Positions 41,401-56,400 of a stretch of DNA of 64,000 bases are shown piece by piece (the first letter of the stretch is position 1; each line of letters begins with the position of its first letter). Under the pieces are notes generated by a model. It was not told where the DNA came from. It ran no database searches and worked only from the letters and a program-made list of their open reading frames with translations. The stretch is from positions 39,879,380-39,943,379 of the forward strand of contig CM046303.1 of assembly GCA_025267735.1 (NCBI GenBank), read 5' to 3'. The position numbers and the translations under genes are program-made. Source of the stretch: Mactra quadrangularis (taxonomy: Eukaryota > Mollusca > Bivalvia > Venerida > Mactridae).

Positions 41401-44400
41401 TTATAAATCCAAAATGGCGGCTAAATGGCCCATATGATCTAATAGTGCAGTACATAATACACGAGTACATACATTCATTGAACGGAAACAAACCCATTTG
41501 GGTTTAAGTTTCAATGTTGGTTATATGATTTTTTGAATCTTTATTAACTCTCAAGTTTGTAAAACTAGTTAATCCCACCTGATAATCTATCAGCAACTCA
41601 AGATTCAAGGTGAGGTCAAAGATTACGATTACGTAAGCAAATTCAACCAATTCAATTTTTTTAGCAATAATGTATTGTAAATAATGAAGTGTTTTCATAA
41701 TGGCCTAGTTATTTTGCTGAAAACAGTGATATTATCCTTCGCCTGTGGCCTAGGTTTATAATTACTGTCTTCAGCCGAATACAGGCCGTTATGAAAACAC
41801 TTAATTAACCATTGTCGCAGATAGGGTCCCAATAAAAACGCTCAGATTGTACCAACATTCAAAATGGCGGCATTTTTTGTGGAAGAAAAAAACACGGCCG
41901 TCATGAGAAAACTCGGTCACTATGAGATTCGGACGCAATCAAAATGCCCGAATCTCCTAAAAGCCGAGGTTTAAATGAAATGGAAATTTGATAAATAATT
42001 CGAGGGTTGCCCGCAAGATTCTAGCTCTTCAACGCAATGTACTTATTACAGTCTTGCTGGCAACCCTCGTATTGTGATGGACAAACTAATTCAATTTCCA
42101 AAATATAAGCCATTTAAATAAAGAAAAACGGGAAATAAAATTGGGTTAATATACAATTTACATTAGACAATTTAATTTAGCGTTATTATGCAGTGCTATC
42201 ATTTTGTTTAAGATTGCAATATGTGTGGATATATGAAAAGCTTATAATCCTTTTAGTTGAAATATTTCGATGCAGTGAAAATAAACTGAAACATGTCAAT
42301 AGCAAAATAAGCGTGTGCCAAAAAATGAGGAAGAAACTAATTGACTGAGCTCTATCAATATCATTACACAAAAAATGATACAGTCCGACTTGACTAAACC
42401 TGACTTAATTAGAATATGTTCTTAAATGTTTAAGTTTGCTTTTGTTTAATAATATTGCACGACGATAGCACAGTTTCTCTGGTCGTTTTATATGTTGATA
42501 ACAACATGTTCAAGTGACGACACAAGTTATTGTTGACAGAGTACATTGTATTTTGAACTCGACACTCTAAGCACATGCAATGGTAAACTGAACATAATAT
42601 AATTTATTAATAATTATTATCTTTAGAAAGTATCCAAGCGGGTACTAGCTTATCGCCAAAAGATATCGTAAATGTCTTCACTTTTGATGTAGAATACATG
42701 AACTCGCTTTAAAAGCATATTTACACCCATGCTAATAGTGTACCTTCTTTACAATGTCAAAAACTGACTGACTTGTAGCATTACATTTTGGACGAATGTC
42801 AGTTGACCGCATTGTTATAGTGTCACTCCAACAAGATATATATCTCAAAAGAATATTAGCACACCAATGTCGTCAGATATTTTTGGTGCTCAGCAAATTG
42901 CAGCAACAAAGATAAATCATTTGTTGAACAATTTTGTTGCCAGTCATTTACAATGAAATAAAGAACATTCATGATTCAGTTGTGATATCTGATGTCTAGA
43001 TCGAACTTGAAATAATCCTATTGCAATTTCTCTTATTAACTATCAAAATGTGTTACAATGTCAACAGAATTTCTATCAATTGCTTTGGCATAAATATACT
43101 CTTGAAAGATAATGGAACATGCACACAATACTTACAATGTCATTAGTTTTTTTATAACCTCCTTTAAATAAATATTGATTATTATTTAAGTGGCAAACAT
43201 ATTGGGAAAGTGGTTGCTATTCTAAGTATATCACAACAAATGTTGTTCAATGAATTAAATATTATCAGAATAGTGTTTCTAAATTGCCATCTTAGAAGAA
43301 TTTGCTTCCAGAGTCAACTGACAAGCTAACAAGTATCAACGATTTGATATTCGCAAGACCAAGAGATATAAAAATCTAAACATAACGCTGTATACCCATT
43401 AGTTAGGAGTTATGTCTTTCAATGTGAATTGAAATTAATTTTCAAACTCTAATAATTCATTTTGACCACCATCTTAAATTCTTGAAGTTATCCAAGAATA
43501 CCAATATGGCATCAATATTACATAAAGGTTACATAAACAAAAAAATTGACTACGAAATAAAATGCAATGAAATCATTTTGTGCAGTTTTTATCTGCCATT
43601 TTGTCCGCCATCTTAGATTGGATTATAAACGAGGGGTACCAAAATTGCAAAACAATAAAATTGCAGATAATGTTAGACTAATTTCAGCTATTTAAAATTA
43701 TACTGTGATAAGGATGGATTTATTATACATTAATCAGCTTTCATCCGCCATTTTGTCCGCCATCTTGAATTTTGGGAGTTGCCCAAGAGTGTCGAAGTCA
43801 CATCATCCAGTTTCGTAAACTACGATGTCTTAGCTTTAAGAAAATGCAAAAACATTTTTTACATCCTTTCATGCACGGTTAAATTGATTTGTGTAGTTTA
43901 TATACCGGACTAATATATACCCGACAGTTAGTTATTTATGCCATTCTAGCCGCCATCTTGGATTTGGAAATTGTCCAATTATGCCAGTGTGGCATCATCC
44001 AGTTTTATAAACTAAACTTAAGAGTTATTACTTCAAAATGCATTAAAACTTTTCTGAAATGCATATATATACGATTCTGCTCATTGGGGTTGATATTCCC
44101 GACAAATGTATCTTTTATCCGCCATCTTGTCCGCCATCTTGGATCGGATACTAAGCAAGAGGTACAAAATTTGCATGAAATAAAATTGCAGATAATGTTA
44201 GACTTATTTCAGCTATTTAAATGATCAGACTGAGGTTAAGATGGATTTATTATACAATAATCAGCTTTCATCCGCCATTTTGTCCGCCATCTTGAATTTT
44301 GGGAGTTGCCCAACAGTGCCGAAGTGGCATCATCCAGTTTCGTAAACTACAATGTCTTAGCTTCAAGAAAATGCAAAAACATTTTCTACATCATTCCATG

Positions 44401-47400
44401 CACGGTTCAGTCGATTTTTGTAGTTTATATACCGGACTAATATTACAAACTTAAGGGTTGAACCATGTGGTCACTTTGTCAAAGTATGAGCAAATTCTGA
44501 GCATTAATAAAAGAGTTATGAGCATCTTTACATTCTTATTGTAGGTCTATAGTTATTGTTTTCAAGGCGGCTATTTTGAAATCCAAGTTGGCCGTCCAAA
44601 TAATGACATGAAAATTTGAGGATGATACTTTTTTAACTACAATTCCATAGATCAAATCAAAACCATTTCAAAAAAGTATAGCATAATTATTTTTTTGAAC
44701 CCATTTTTTTCCATAAGAAAAAAATAAAGGTTGAATCAATTTTAACATACCATATGTATGAGCCACGCCAACATTAGTTAGAGTACAATATTTAGGGTAA
44801 CATGCCAATCTGTCTGTGTCACTGTCTATAAGGCTTTCAGGTTTAGCTACTAATGTAGGTAGACATGGTGATCCAATACCTTTCACTGACACACAAGAAC
44901 TCTTCATCTTCTGTTTTAAGTCTATGGAGCAAAATACAAATACCATATTAAATAAAAGTGTTTAGATCTACAGGTCGTATTCTAGGTCATGCGTATTTTT
45001 GTACTTTAAACAATGAACTTGCCCTCAAAATAGGTGAGTAAGCTATTGCATGAACATCATTTTACTGATTTAAACAGACCATTTTTATATGTATCATTTA
45101 TTTTAAATAGTGTGTTTGCACATTGTATATATTATATAATGATATGTTTATCAATCAAGTGTAAACTAATTAAACTATAAAAAATATAAAAATAATTCAC
45201 CCCTAAATATTGGTGTGTAATGAAACTGGCTATGTTTATATACACAATGTTTACGTGGACAACCTGTATAAATCAATTTTCAAAACATGGCATGTTATTG
45301 TACTTTTAATTTTGGATTCATCCGTTTATGGGGGAAACACATGTGTCCATTAAGTTTCATTAAGTACTCATTCTTGTGAAAACAAAATTTATTATTCACT
45401 ATGTGTGGTTCAGGGTATAAAAGTGTAGATATATTTCTCACTTGTTATATATATAGATTATAAAAGAATATTTCTGAATATATTTATCCATCCCTTTTTT
45501 TGAAAGACAGACTATTCTTTTGTTAAATCTACCCCCAAGTTAAAATCAAAGTACTGAAAGTACTGTTGGAAGGAATTTTTGAATGATTTTAGGAGTTCAA
45601 AGTTACTATTTCGATATCCATCATCATCTCTTTATCATTCATAATCGAATGTGTTTCATATTTCATTTTACATGCATATTATGCTACTGATCTAGAAGTT
45701 GTATGTTTTGATTCATGGGCAGGGCATACTTTCGTGGAGCTATGCCATAAAATAATTTCTACGGTCATTCTCCCTCCTACCACTGATTCTAAATCATTTT
45801 AATACGGCAGTGTTCAGTCACTGAATTGCATCTAGTAGTAATCCAGAGACTGAATCTTTTCAGGAACAGTGAAAGGTGGATTGCTGGTCACGATGTAACC
45901 TAAACAATGTGTTGCCATTGAGTTAAGGCCACAACAAATTGATCACATGTTCTATGTATTTTGTTTCAAAGAATGGCACTAAGGAGCAAATAAATTCTTT
46001 TTCCATATTTTGAATTTTGAGAAGCGAGCGAAAGCAAAGAATAAATTTGTGCGGTTTCTAAGGCATTTATTTACCATAAGTTAAAAAGAGCAGAAAAAGT
46101 ATGGACTTTCTTATATTACATATAACCATATATCTATAGACTATAGTGTAATCACGTAATAAGTAGTTCTATGCTATATAAAGCAAGTTAACAATTACTC
46201 CAGATGAAAATTCAATTGAATTTAAAACTAGTTAGAAGTAGGGTAGAAGAGGTTTACACCTTCATGAGTTCATACGGAATTATAACTTCATTTGTCTTTG
46301 GTATTACTTTTGTTAATACTAGATAACTAGGAAGCACAGATTACCAATTAACAGAACCACACTAATCTTATAATGGACCAACCTGGTTCACTTTTTGTGT
46401 ATACAATGTAATTAGATTTTGGTAAATTATGCTAATGTCTAATAATACTACAAGAATTAAATCAAGCCTTATATGTTATTTTGGGACATCAAAATTGTAG
46501 GAATGTAAATTTTTCTCCCTGTTCTACCTGCTCTCTATGGATCAATCTTCATATTTTACACTACAAAGACACGTATGACGTCACACATCAAGATAAGTTG
46601 TGTAGAGAGAGTAAATGTTCAGTTTACGGTCTAAGACAGAGTGCAGTTAATGTATCATATTTCTGAACAATGGATTGTGTCATTGTAATTTCTAATGCCG
46701 TATGTTAGCAAGAATACATTACTGCTTTACCATAACAGTGAAATTTGCTGATTCATTTTGCTATTTAGAATTAGAATTTTAATTTTAGAACTTCTGATTT
46801 TCCGAAGTTTATGATGCGTTCATTTTTTTAAAGGTGCGAGAAATCAGATGAACATAACGATTAATTTGTTGCAGTCTATTAAAAAAAAAAAAACATTTAA
46901 GAAATTCGCTTCGCGCTGTCACTAAACCTCTACGGACACCCATCCAAAGATTAACTTTGCATTTCGTTGCTTAACTTCGATACATGTCCAGCGCTTTACG
47001 CTCTCAAGTAAACTCCTGCTGTGTTAGCCGCTTGTTAAAATTGTATGTATATACAAGCGTGTGGTAGATACTAATGCGCAATAATACAAAAAAAACTTCT
47101 CTCCGTGCACAGTTAGAAAGTTGTTTGATTAATGTGTAAAAAAACCCATTAAATATCATAATTTTAAGTATTTGTTTAAATTACTTTTTTCAACTTATCT
47201 ACTTTTGATAGTTCACATTTTTTTCTGCTGCACTATTTCTTGATCGCATTGACTCATTGATTTCTATTGAGTTGAAGATGTTGTTCGTTCTTTTTCAACT
47301 TTCCCAGAGCGCTGACATAGAAAGGAATTCTTTGAAAAGAATTCCTTCCAAAAATTCACTTATACAACTGATAGGCACATATTTTATGCAAATATCAACA

Positions 47401-50400
47401 AAAGCAAATATACACAAACAATACACTGGACCATTCTAGGTACATTTGCAAACAAAGTTTCAAAGACATTAAAATCTCACACTTAAAATCTTTACCAAGA
47501 AATGTTAAGTCTAAGTTGACACCAATATGCAAGGACAACTGAGAAAGAGAGAGAGAATGAGAGCCTACAATTCTCTATATAATATATTTAAGTAAACTAT
47601 GATTTAGTTGATCAGCTTTGTATCCCAATGACCACTATTTCAATTGCTCTGTAAGATGGATAGACAATTAAAATACTCTATCTGACAGCAACAAAATTGC
47701 TGATATAATATTATGGAGTCATGTGAGTTCTGTATACATTCTAACTGAATTGAGTGTAGATGTTTTAGTTTTCTAGTTACCACCCTTTAGACATTCTATA
47801 AATCAACTAAAAGGGAGATAACACACTCTCGTTTTTCTAACTTGAAAGCACGTTCGGAACAATTCTTGCTCCTTGGCTAACCACTCATTGCATAAAGGAA
47901 TGGTATGAATAAAACATGCAATGGAGAATTTTTGACAAAAATGGACGAAATAAAACAAATATTGGCACAATGGAGATTTAATTATTTAAATAAATAGCCT
48001 CTAGGACCAAACTAATTACATCATTTAATTGCATGTCTTTTCCATCAATAGGCCATGTCTATAATCATATTAATTATAAGTAATAATGTTTACAATTATA
48101 CTTTTAGATATAGGTAAATGATGATATCGTCCCCATTCACCATTCTTGTATATATTAGATATAACATTCTTCTTGTATTGACATAGAAAGGAAACATTGG
48201 AATATACATTGTCTTGAGTTAACTCCATTTTATCATCTTCTATATAAACAAATCTGAAAAAAAAATGCAAATACTTGATGAAAACATGATGTATTTGTGA
48301 ACTAACTTACAGTACCCTCCAAAAGTTTGGAGACATTTTCACTTTAAAGGTCTACTGAATAGCTTTTATTTAACATTTGATAACTGTTTATTTCAAAATG
48401 CCTTTTAGTTGTGCTTTAGTTTTTGGTTATCATTATTATTATAACTGAGACTACAAAATTAGCATAAAAAACTATGTTATAGAAAATAATTACAATAAAC
48501 ATGGTTTTGGAGGCTTTTGGATGTCAGATGCTGAATCTTAAAAAAAGTGTTGCATTAATGAAATTTTTCATTTTATCACAGACCATACATTTAAAACAAT
48601 GATTCATAAAAAAAATCATCAAAATTCAAGAAATGTAGTAAATTTCTTTTGTCTTCAAACTTTTGGTCTGAATACTATATGTAGAGATTAATTACAATCA
48701 AAATCTAAAATAATATTCACTCACACAATCTTTATTTCATGTTAAGCCCAGGACACACAAAAAACTGCGTACAAAAAGAGTAAACTTTTTTAATGGGTTT
48801 TATGCTGTAATGCTGTACAAATGCAACACAAACTAGGGTCATTTTACAACAGCCAGCTAACCTAACCTAGCTTTCTGGACCTTTGTCTATTACCAGTACT
48901 CCTCAATCTTAGCACAAGGCTGGCTTCTTCTCTATATACCTACTAAATGGAGAAAAATCAAAATAATAGTTGAATTTTCATGAAAGGGTATAAACAGTAT
49001 AGGTATGACTCCAACCAGCAAACCCTTTGGAATAGATTCTAAATCTGGTACCTAGCCTTCTGGGTCACAGACCAGGGTAAAATTAAGCAGAAAGAATATG
49101 AAGTTGAATACATAGAATATTAATGGAGATGTATTTGTAACTCAGTTATCTATGCCATTACTAACATCAAGTAGATATTTATAATCAAATGTAATTTTCT
49201 TTTTCAATTTATTTTTGCACCTTTAATTTAGCACCAAAGCGTAATAAATAGCTTTTTCAAATCATCAGTCCATTGAAAGTAGGAATCCAGTAACTTCAAA
49301 TAGTAAAATGATACATCAATCTGGGTCAGAATCCATGCAGTCACCACCCCAGCAAAATGTGTTTTAGTTTCAATACAAATTCACAATATTTCTGGGATCT
49401 GTTCATTTACTACAAAGATATAAAAATATAACCTGATACTTGGTTTGTTTCCACTCTTTGGTATTTTTGGGATCAAGTCCATTGTTCCATAAGTTGAATC
49501 CCCTGTTAAACATACAACATGAGACAGATGATCTTCAGAGTTCTCAGACCAAGATTCCATTTTCTTTGATAAATTACCAAACCAGTCTGCCTCAGAGCTA
49601 TCAATATGTATCAAGTCAATACACATACCAACATTTCCAGTGGAAGTTGAACAAAAACCTTTCTCTAGTTTGTTTGATTGCTTCCTCAAAAGAAACAAAG
49701 TAGATACCATATCTTTTTTTCTGGCAATTACATTTAAACCATATTCCTTGAATAGTTTGTTCCAACTATCTTCATCAATCAAGGACTTGGACCCTTTCAA
49801 GATCATCTTATTTTCATAAAATACATGTAGCACATATCTAAGAAGAAAGTCCACAGTATACTCCCTAATCAAAATGAACCCATCTTCAACAATGGCATCA
49901 ATAATATTTGACAAACTGACAGTAATACATGTAGCTTCTACCTGAGTAAGGACATTATCTAAAACAACAACATCAAAAGGTTTTATTTCAGGAGGAAATT
50001 CGTCAGCGATATTCCAGTTAAGATATCTGTATCTTGTCTCAGAAGGATGTCCTGTAACATAACATTCTGATGATCTATCAAATACTTGTAACCATTCTTG
50101 TGTTAGAGCCAGTAGATCTGAATCCTTGCATACAGAAATATCTAAGATCCTGAGATTTTTCAATTCTAAATTCTCACAGAGAATATCCAGACATTGTTTT
50201 ATACCAGAGGTAGAATTAAATGATGTAAACATGCAATCATCTTGTAATCTAATCTTATTATCATCAAAATTCTGTCTTAGGGCTCTCACATTATGAGGAT
50301 AGTTTTCATCAACAGGTATAGTTATCAACATATCTAAATATTTTCTGACTGGACCAGAGATAGTAAGATCTTTTTCTAAATCAGTTATATCTTCAATATG

Positions 50401-53400
50401 ATAATCTCCCATCCTTTCTGTATGTTGTTTTAAGGTTTCTATGAGTGAAGCTGTACATACATCTTTATCAGTGCTTTCAAGTAGATTTTTCACACAATGA
50501 GCAGCAAGTTTAGAGCAAACTTTAATATAATTGAGCACTTCATTAACATCATCACTATCTTCTATAACATTCTTATCATATGGTATAAATGTCACAGTAT
50601 TGACTGTACAAGTTAATGACTTTACTACAGGTTCTGATGTAGTCTTTACACCAACAATGCTTACACCTCCTGATTTAATCTCTTGTACATCAGTATCCAA
50701 AGTAACTGAAATAACAGATCAAATGAACATATTTATCAGGGCTGCAACGTTTCAATTAGATACATCAGAATCAATAGACTATATCTAGAATTCAAATATT
50801 TGTGTTTTACCCTTCAGTACAAACAAACTTTCACCATTACAATGAAAACACCTGTACAAAGAACAATAGGATTTAATCCATAGCACATGCTATTCAGCAA
50901 AAATGTGTAACAAACTTTGTTTGTGACCCTGTGCAGGGCAGAAAAAAACCCATAAATTTGAATTCCAGATTAGGCCTATTGCAAAGGGGGCTGATTCGAT
51001 TTCCGTTTTGATACAGTCTTCTAACATGTCTATAAAAATTATAAGAATAAAAGCCAAAACATAGTCTCTTTCAACTCTTTTAGTTACAATGATAAACTGA
51101 TGATGAATCAGTACAAAATTTCATTTGCTTCATTGATCTTGTTCTGAAAATTGTCAATAGTCAAAGATTGTTGAAAATTTCAGTAACACTTACATTTTAT
51201 CAATATTAGTTAGTTTTAAGCTCAAATAAATGATTTGATGTTTATTTCCAAACAATTGAATCAGAAAAACAATGGAATTGAATCGCATCCAACTGATTTT
51301 CTGGTGACTCATTGCAGCCCTATTCTTTATACTATACAAAATAATCTTCATATTACCCAGACATTGAGTCATATTGTTGTACAATATTAAAACGTATTTT
51401 TCTTTATGACTAAACTAAATCATTGTAAATAATATCTAGGTAAAGAAATACTTAAACCGACTGACAAAACAAAATATAAACTTCATAGTTTGTGTAAAAA
51501 TAAACAAGCAAATTCGTTGAATTAATATCCCCCACCGAGTACTTGTTTTTACTAACACAACAACTGGAGACATAAGGCTTTATCAATAAATATAAAAATC
51601 CATAAAACCATAATAGGGAACATACATAACTCCATGTTAACAAAAATTATCAGGACATGCCAATGAGATACAAATTTCTTTTCTGTATTGATGGTTTCCA
51701 TAAAATCTTGTTGAAATCAATCCAGCTGTTGCAAAGAAATAGCAATATTTCTCTATATGAACACTGCACAATTAATCAAGGGCAATAACTCTGAGCTGAA
51801 AGGTCTGACCAGAACAAGGCGACGATATGCGCGTCTCCTCTAGATATTGATGATTCCCATAAAGTTTCGTTGAATTCCAGCCATTAGTTGCAGAGAAATA
51901 GCGCAGAAATTTTTTTCCTCTATTATGCATACTGCATATCTAATCAAGGGCCATAACTCTGAGTTAAAGAGTCTGACCTGAACAAGGCAACGAAATGCCT
52001 ATCTCCTCTTGGTATTGAAGATTCCCATAAAGTTTCGTTGAATTCCAGCCAGTAGTTGCAGAGAAGTAGTGTGGAAACGATTTTTACTCTATATGCATAC
52101 TGCATAACTAATCAAGGGCCATAACTCTGAGGTTAAAGTGTTTGACCGGAACAAGCTGACGATATGTGCATCTCCTTTTGGTTTTTAAGGTTCCCATAAA
52201 GTTTTGTTGAATTCCAGCCATTAGTTGCAGAGAAGTAGTGCGGAAACGACTTTTACTCTATATGCATACTACATAACTAATTAAGGGCCATAACTCTGAG
52301 TTAAAGGGTCTGACCGGAACAAGCTGTCGATATGCGCATCTCCTCTTGGTATTGAAGGTTCCCATAAAGTTTCGTTGAATTCCAGCCAGTAGTTGCAGAG
52401 AACTACTCCGGAAACGACTTTTACTCCATATGCATACTGCATAACTAATCAAGGGCCATAACTCTGAGTTAAAGGGTCTGACCGGAACAAGCTGACGATA
52501 TGCGCATCTCCTATTGATATTGATGATTCCCATAAAGTTTCATTGAATTCCAGCCAGTAGTTGCAGAGAAGTAGCGCGGAAACGACTTTTACTCTATATG
52601 CATACTACATAACTAATTAAGGGCCATAACTTGGAGTTAAAGGGTCTGACCGGAACAAGCTGACGATATGCGCATCTCCTCTTGGTATTGAAAATTCCCA
52701 TAAAGTTTCGTTGAATTCCAGCCATTAGTTGCAGAGAAATAGAGCGGAAACGACTTTTACTCTATATGCATACTACATAACTAATCAAGGGCCATAACTT
52801 TAAGTTAAAGGGTCTGACCCGAAAAAAACTGATGATATGCGCTACTCCTCTTGATATTGATGATTCCCATAAAGTTTCGTTGAATTCCAGCCAGTAGTTG
52901 CAGAGAACTACTCCGGAAACGACTTTTACTCTATATGCATACTACATAACTAATCAAGGGCCATAACTCTGAGTTAAAGGGTCTGATCCAAAAAAAGCTG
53001 ACCACATGCGCATCTCCTCTTGATATTGATGATTCCCATAAAGTTTCGTTGAATTCCAGCCAGTAGTTGCAGAGAACTACTCCGGAAACGACTTTTACTC
53101 TATATGCATACTACATAACTAATCAAGGGCCATAACTCTGTGTTAAAGGGTCTGATCCAAAAAAAGCTGACCACATGCGCATCTCCTCTTAATATTGATG
53201 ATTCCCATAAAGTTTCCTTGAATTCCAGCCAGTAGTTGCAGAGAACTACTCCGGAAACGAAATTCGGACGGACGGACGGACGGACAGACTGACGGACGGA
53301 CAACGCCAAAACTATATCCCCCTCCCGATTTCATCGGCGGGGGATAAAAAAGCATAACAAGAGCTGTCAGAGGAGACAGCATGCTCTACTAAGTAAGTAT

Positions 53401-56400
53401 TTGTCACATGAGATGATGATGAACCTTGTTACATGAGATGTGGTTGATAATAAGGAACATATATTTTAAGTTTAAAGTTGATACCTTAAGAAATAAAAAA
53501 GTTATAGTAAAAGATATTTTACAGCACAAAAACTTTAATCAGAAATATGGATGCAGATGCCCATGCCGACCCTAGGGGGAGCAGGAAAGCTCTCCATTTA
53601 CTTTGTAAGGTCGAGCTAAAAAATCCATCATCAGTTTTGCCATGATACATTACTCCACTATGCTGTGTTATGTACCAAGTAAATAATCACTTTAAACATT
53701 TTAGAGATTATTTTTACTATTCCTGTAACTATATCATAAATTTGGAGCAGGCCTGGCCGAGCGGTAACAACGTTGGACTGGTAATTATTGGATAGCTAGC
53801 TCCCCGTTGGTTCAATCCCATACCTCCTTTGTTTCCTGCAAGCTCCTTGTTGGTTCAATTCCATCCAAAACCAACCTCGTTGTTTCCCAGAACAAGAAAC
53901 TTTATCCTACTAGCTCACTACTGGGGGACCAGGAAGTGGACTGGAAAGTGATAAATCTAAGTTGTAAGAAATTATTTCACAATGGAGCTAAAATAAATTA
54001 GTATAAATCATAAGTATTACATGTTTACCATGCTACAGTACAACCTCTTCTGAATGACACACTCAGGGAGAAAAAGCGTTGCTCTGCAGAGGTTAAATTC
54101 CATTAAAATCACACCTAAGGGAAGTATCAAAAGCTGGTGTTGTGTAGAGGATTTGTTTAGAGGAGGGTCGCTCTGCAGAGGTTATACTGTATAACAATAA
54201 TTGTTATGAAAGGTGTGGTTACCAGGACCAATGCCTTCTTGTATGATAGTTCTATGTTGATTGGGACATATCATTATACTCTTAATTTCATAAGGTAAAT
54301 GTACTGATTTCACTTGATTAGACAACAAATATAGTTGTATCATTCCATCAAGGTAGGTAATCCAGTCACCAGTCCATTCTAAATGACCATTGTTTCCTGT
54401 AAGTATAATATTAGTATAGTTAAAAAACCAGGGTCAATAGCGCAGTTGGTAGCGCGCCAGATTTGGACTTTCATGTCCCAAAGGGGGTACGGGTTCGAAT
54501 CCCACCCAAGGAGGTTATACCCTTCCATTAAAATTTGACAATAATGTTAATTTTCTTCCATTAATAAGGTATATGGAGAAGTTTCAGGCTATGTGGAAGG
54601 GTAGGTGAGTACTAGTTATAGACAAGGGTCCAGGAAAGCTAGGTAAGGTGCGCTGGACGCCGTAAAATGACCTAAATTGTGTTGACACAGCGTTAAACCA
54701 AGTAAAAATAAAAATAAATAAAAGGATAGTAAAACTGTCTTTGATTCATTTGTAAGCAACAGGCACCATAATACAAGGCGAGTCATTTTGAACTTATGAA
54801 AATCAAGGTTTTATCAGAGAAATTCAGTACCAGGCATCCAATGGAATTGTCTACTTAAAATTGTTAGATAACACTTATAAAATAATCTTACAATTAAATA
54901 AAAAACACTGCATTTCAAAAACATGGTTAATTGTACTAGAATGTAATATTACATGTGTTTAAAGTACTTCTAGACTCAAAAACACTCCATAATTATGACC
55001 ATTGATTTAAAGTAATTCATACTAACCAGCTATGTCCATGCTCTTCAATGATCTATATTTCCCACAGTAATTATGTCCCCTTGTTTCAAATTTAAAATAT
55101 ATGTCATCTTGTGATAACTGAAACATAAAAAACATTGAAAACTTAACTTGTAAATAAACATAATCAAACAATTCAATCTAACATAGGCACACTGTTTTTC
55201 TGGCTGCAGACAATGTCATATTCAAATTTCTGGGCATTATAATTAGTATATGATAAAGATATTATTTTCACATTCCCCCTTCAAACTATCAAAATTATTT
55301 GAGTCTTGTGAGAAACAAAAGATCTACAGTATAATTACCATCATGTTTTGTTCATATTTTTCAGATGTTAAATGTTGTGAATATTGTCTACCATGTTCAA
55401 CAACTCTTCCAGAAACAATCAGTTCATTGTCTGTAGTTATTTCAAAATTACCAAGTAAAGGTATCATATTGACAGTAAACTTAATAATACCTGAAATATA
55501 CAATTATTAAGATACAATGTATGCTATTTAATTACTAGGGGTATAAAAATATGGTCAAAACCGTATTGCAATATATTGCAATACGTACCGTTAAGTTTTT
55601 TTTTGCGTAGACATAAGATCATGAATTAATGCATATAATGCATATATTAATTCATCAACTTAATTTGTTGAACATTACATACATATGTGTATTTTAAAAT
55701 TGTATCAAATCAAAAGGTTTAAATGACTTGTATAAGATGGAATATATGTTATAAAAGTGTATATTTTGAAAAGGACTTTCTATAAAAGACTATTGATCTA
55801 ATTTGACGAATAGATGAATCGTTTTAAGCACAGTAAGAATACTTCAATGCACCAACACACTTAAACGTTTACACAAATATTTAAGATTCATATTCTGATA
55901 AAAACATGAGTACAGCATATATATAACTACTAAAACAGGTTCAAGGAAAAACGAACTGGTTAAAAACTGCCCAAATTTGTATGGCAATATTAAGTGGTAA
56001 TGGGTTAACCATAACATCCCTACACATAACCATCTCTATACTCAGTCTTAACATTCAATAGGCTGAAAGTAGATCATAGGGACAACTATGGAATTTATCC
56101 AGTGAAGTCTAACTAAAGTGACACTCATATTACTTCTTTGATGCAATAACTGCGAGCATACTTAATGTCATAATTTCATATACATGTATATGTAGTCCTA
56201 TAAATGTAAAATCTTATTTCTGGATTCAAAACCACTTTGAAATACAGCTTGGCTGAAAACTGCACTGATTAATATAAGACAGACACTTGAATATCAACAT
56301 TCTTCTATCAAACAGTAACTTAACAATCGTGTACAAAACAATCATGAAAACATATAAAATACATGTACCTGTCTCTGGAATAGCCAACTGTCTGATTACT

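Noticed and set aside
54426..54520. tRNA gene at the head of the SINE (also at 9158 and 53747)
   Set aside because: A- and B-box-like motifs are present, but the acceptor stem is not completed and each is fused to a shared SINE body.
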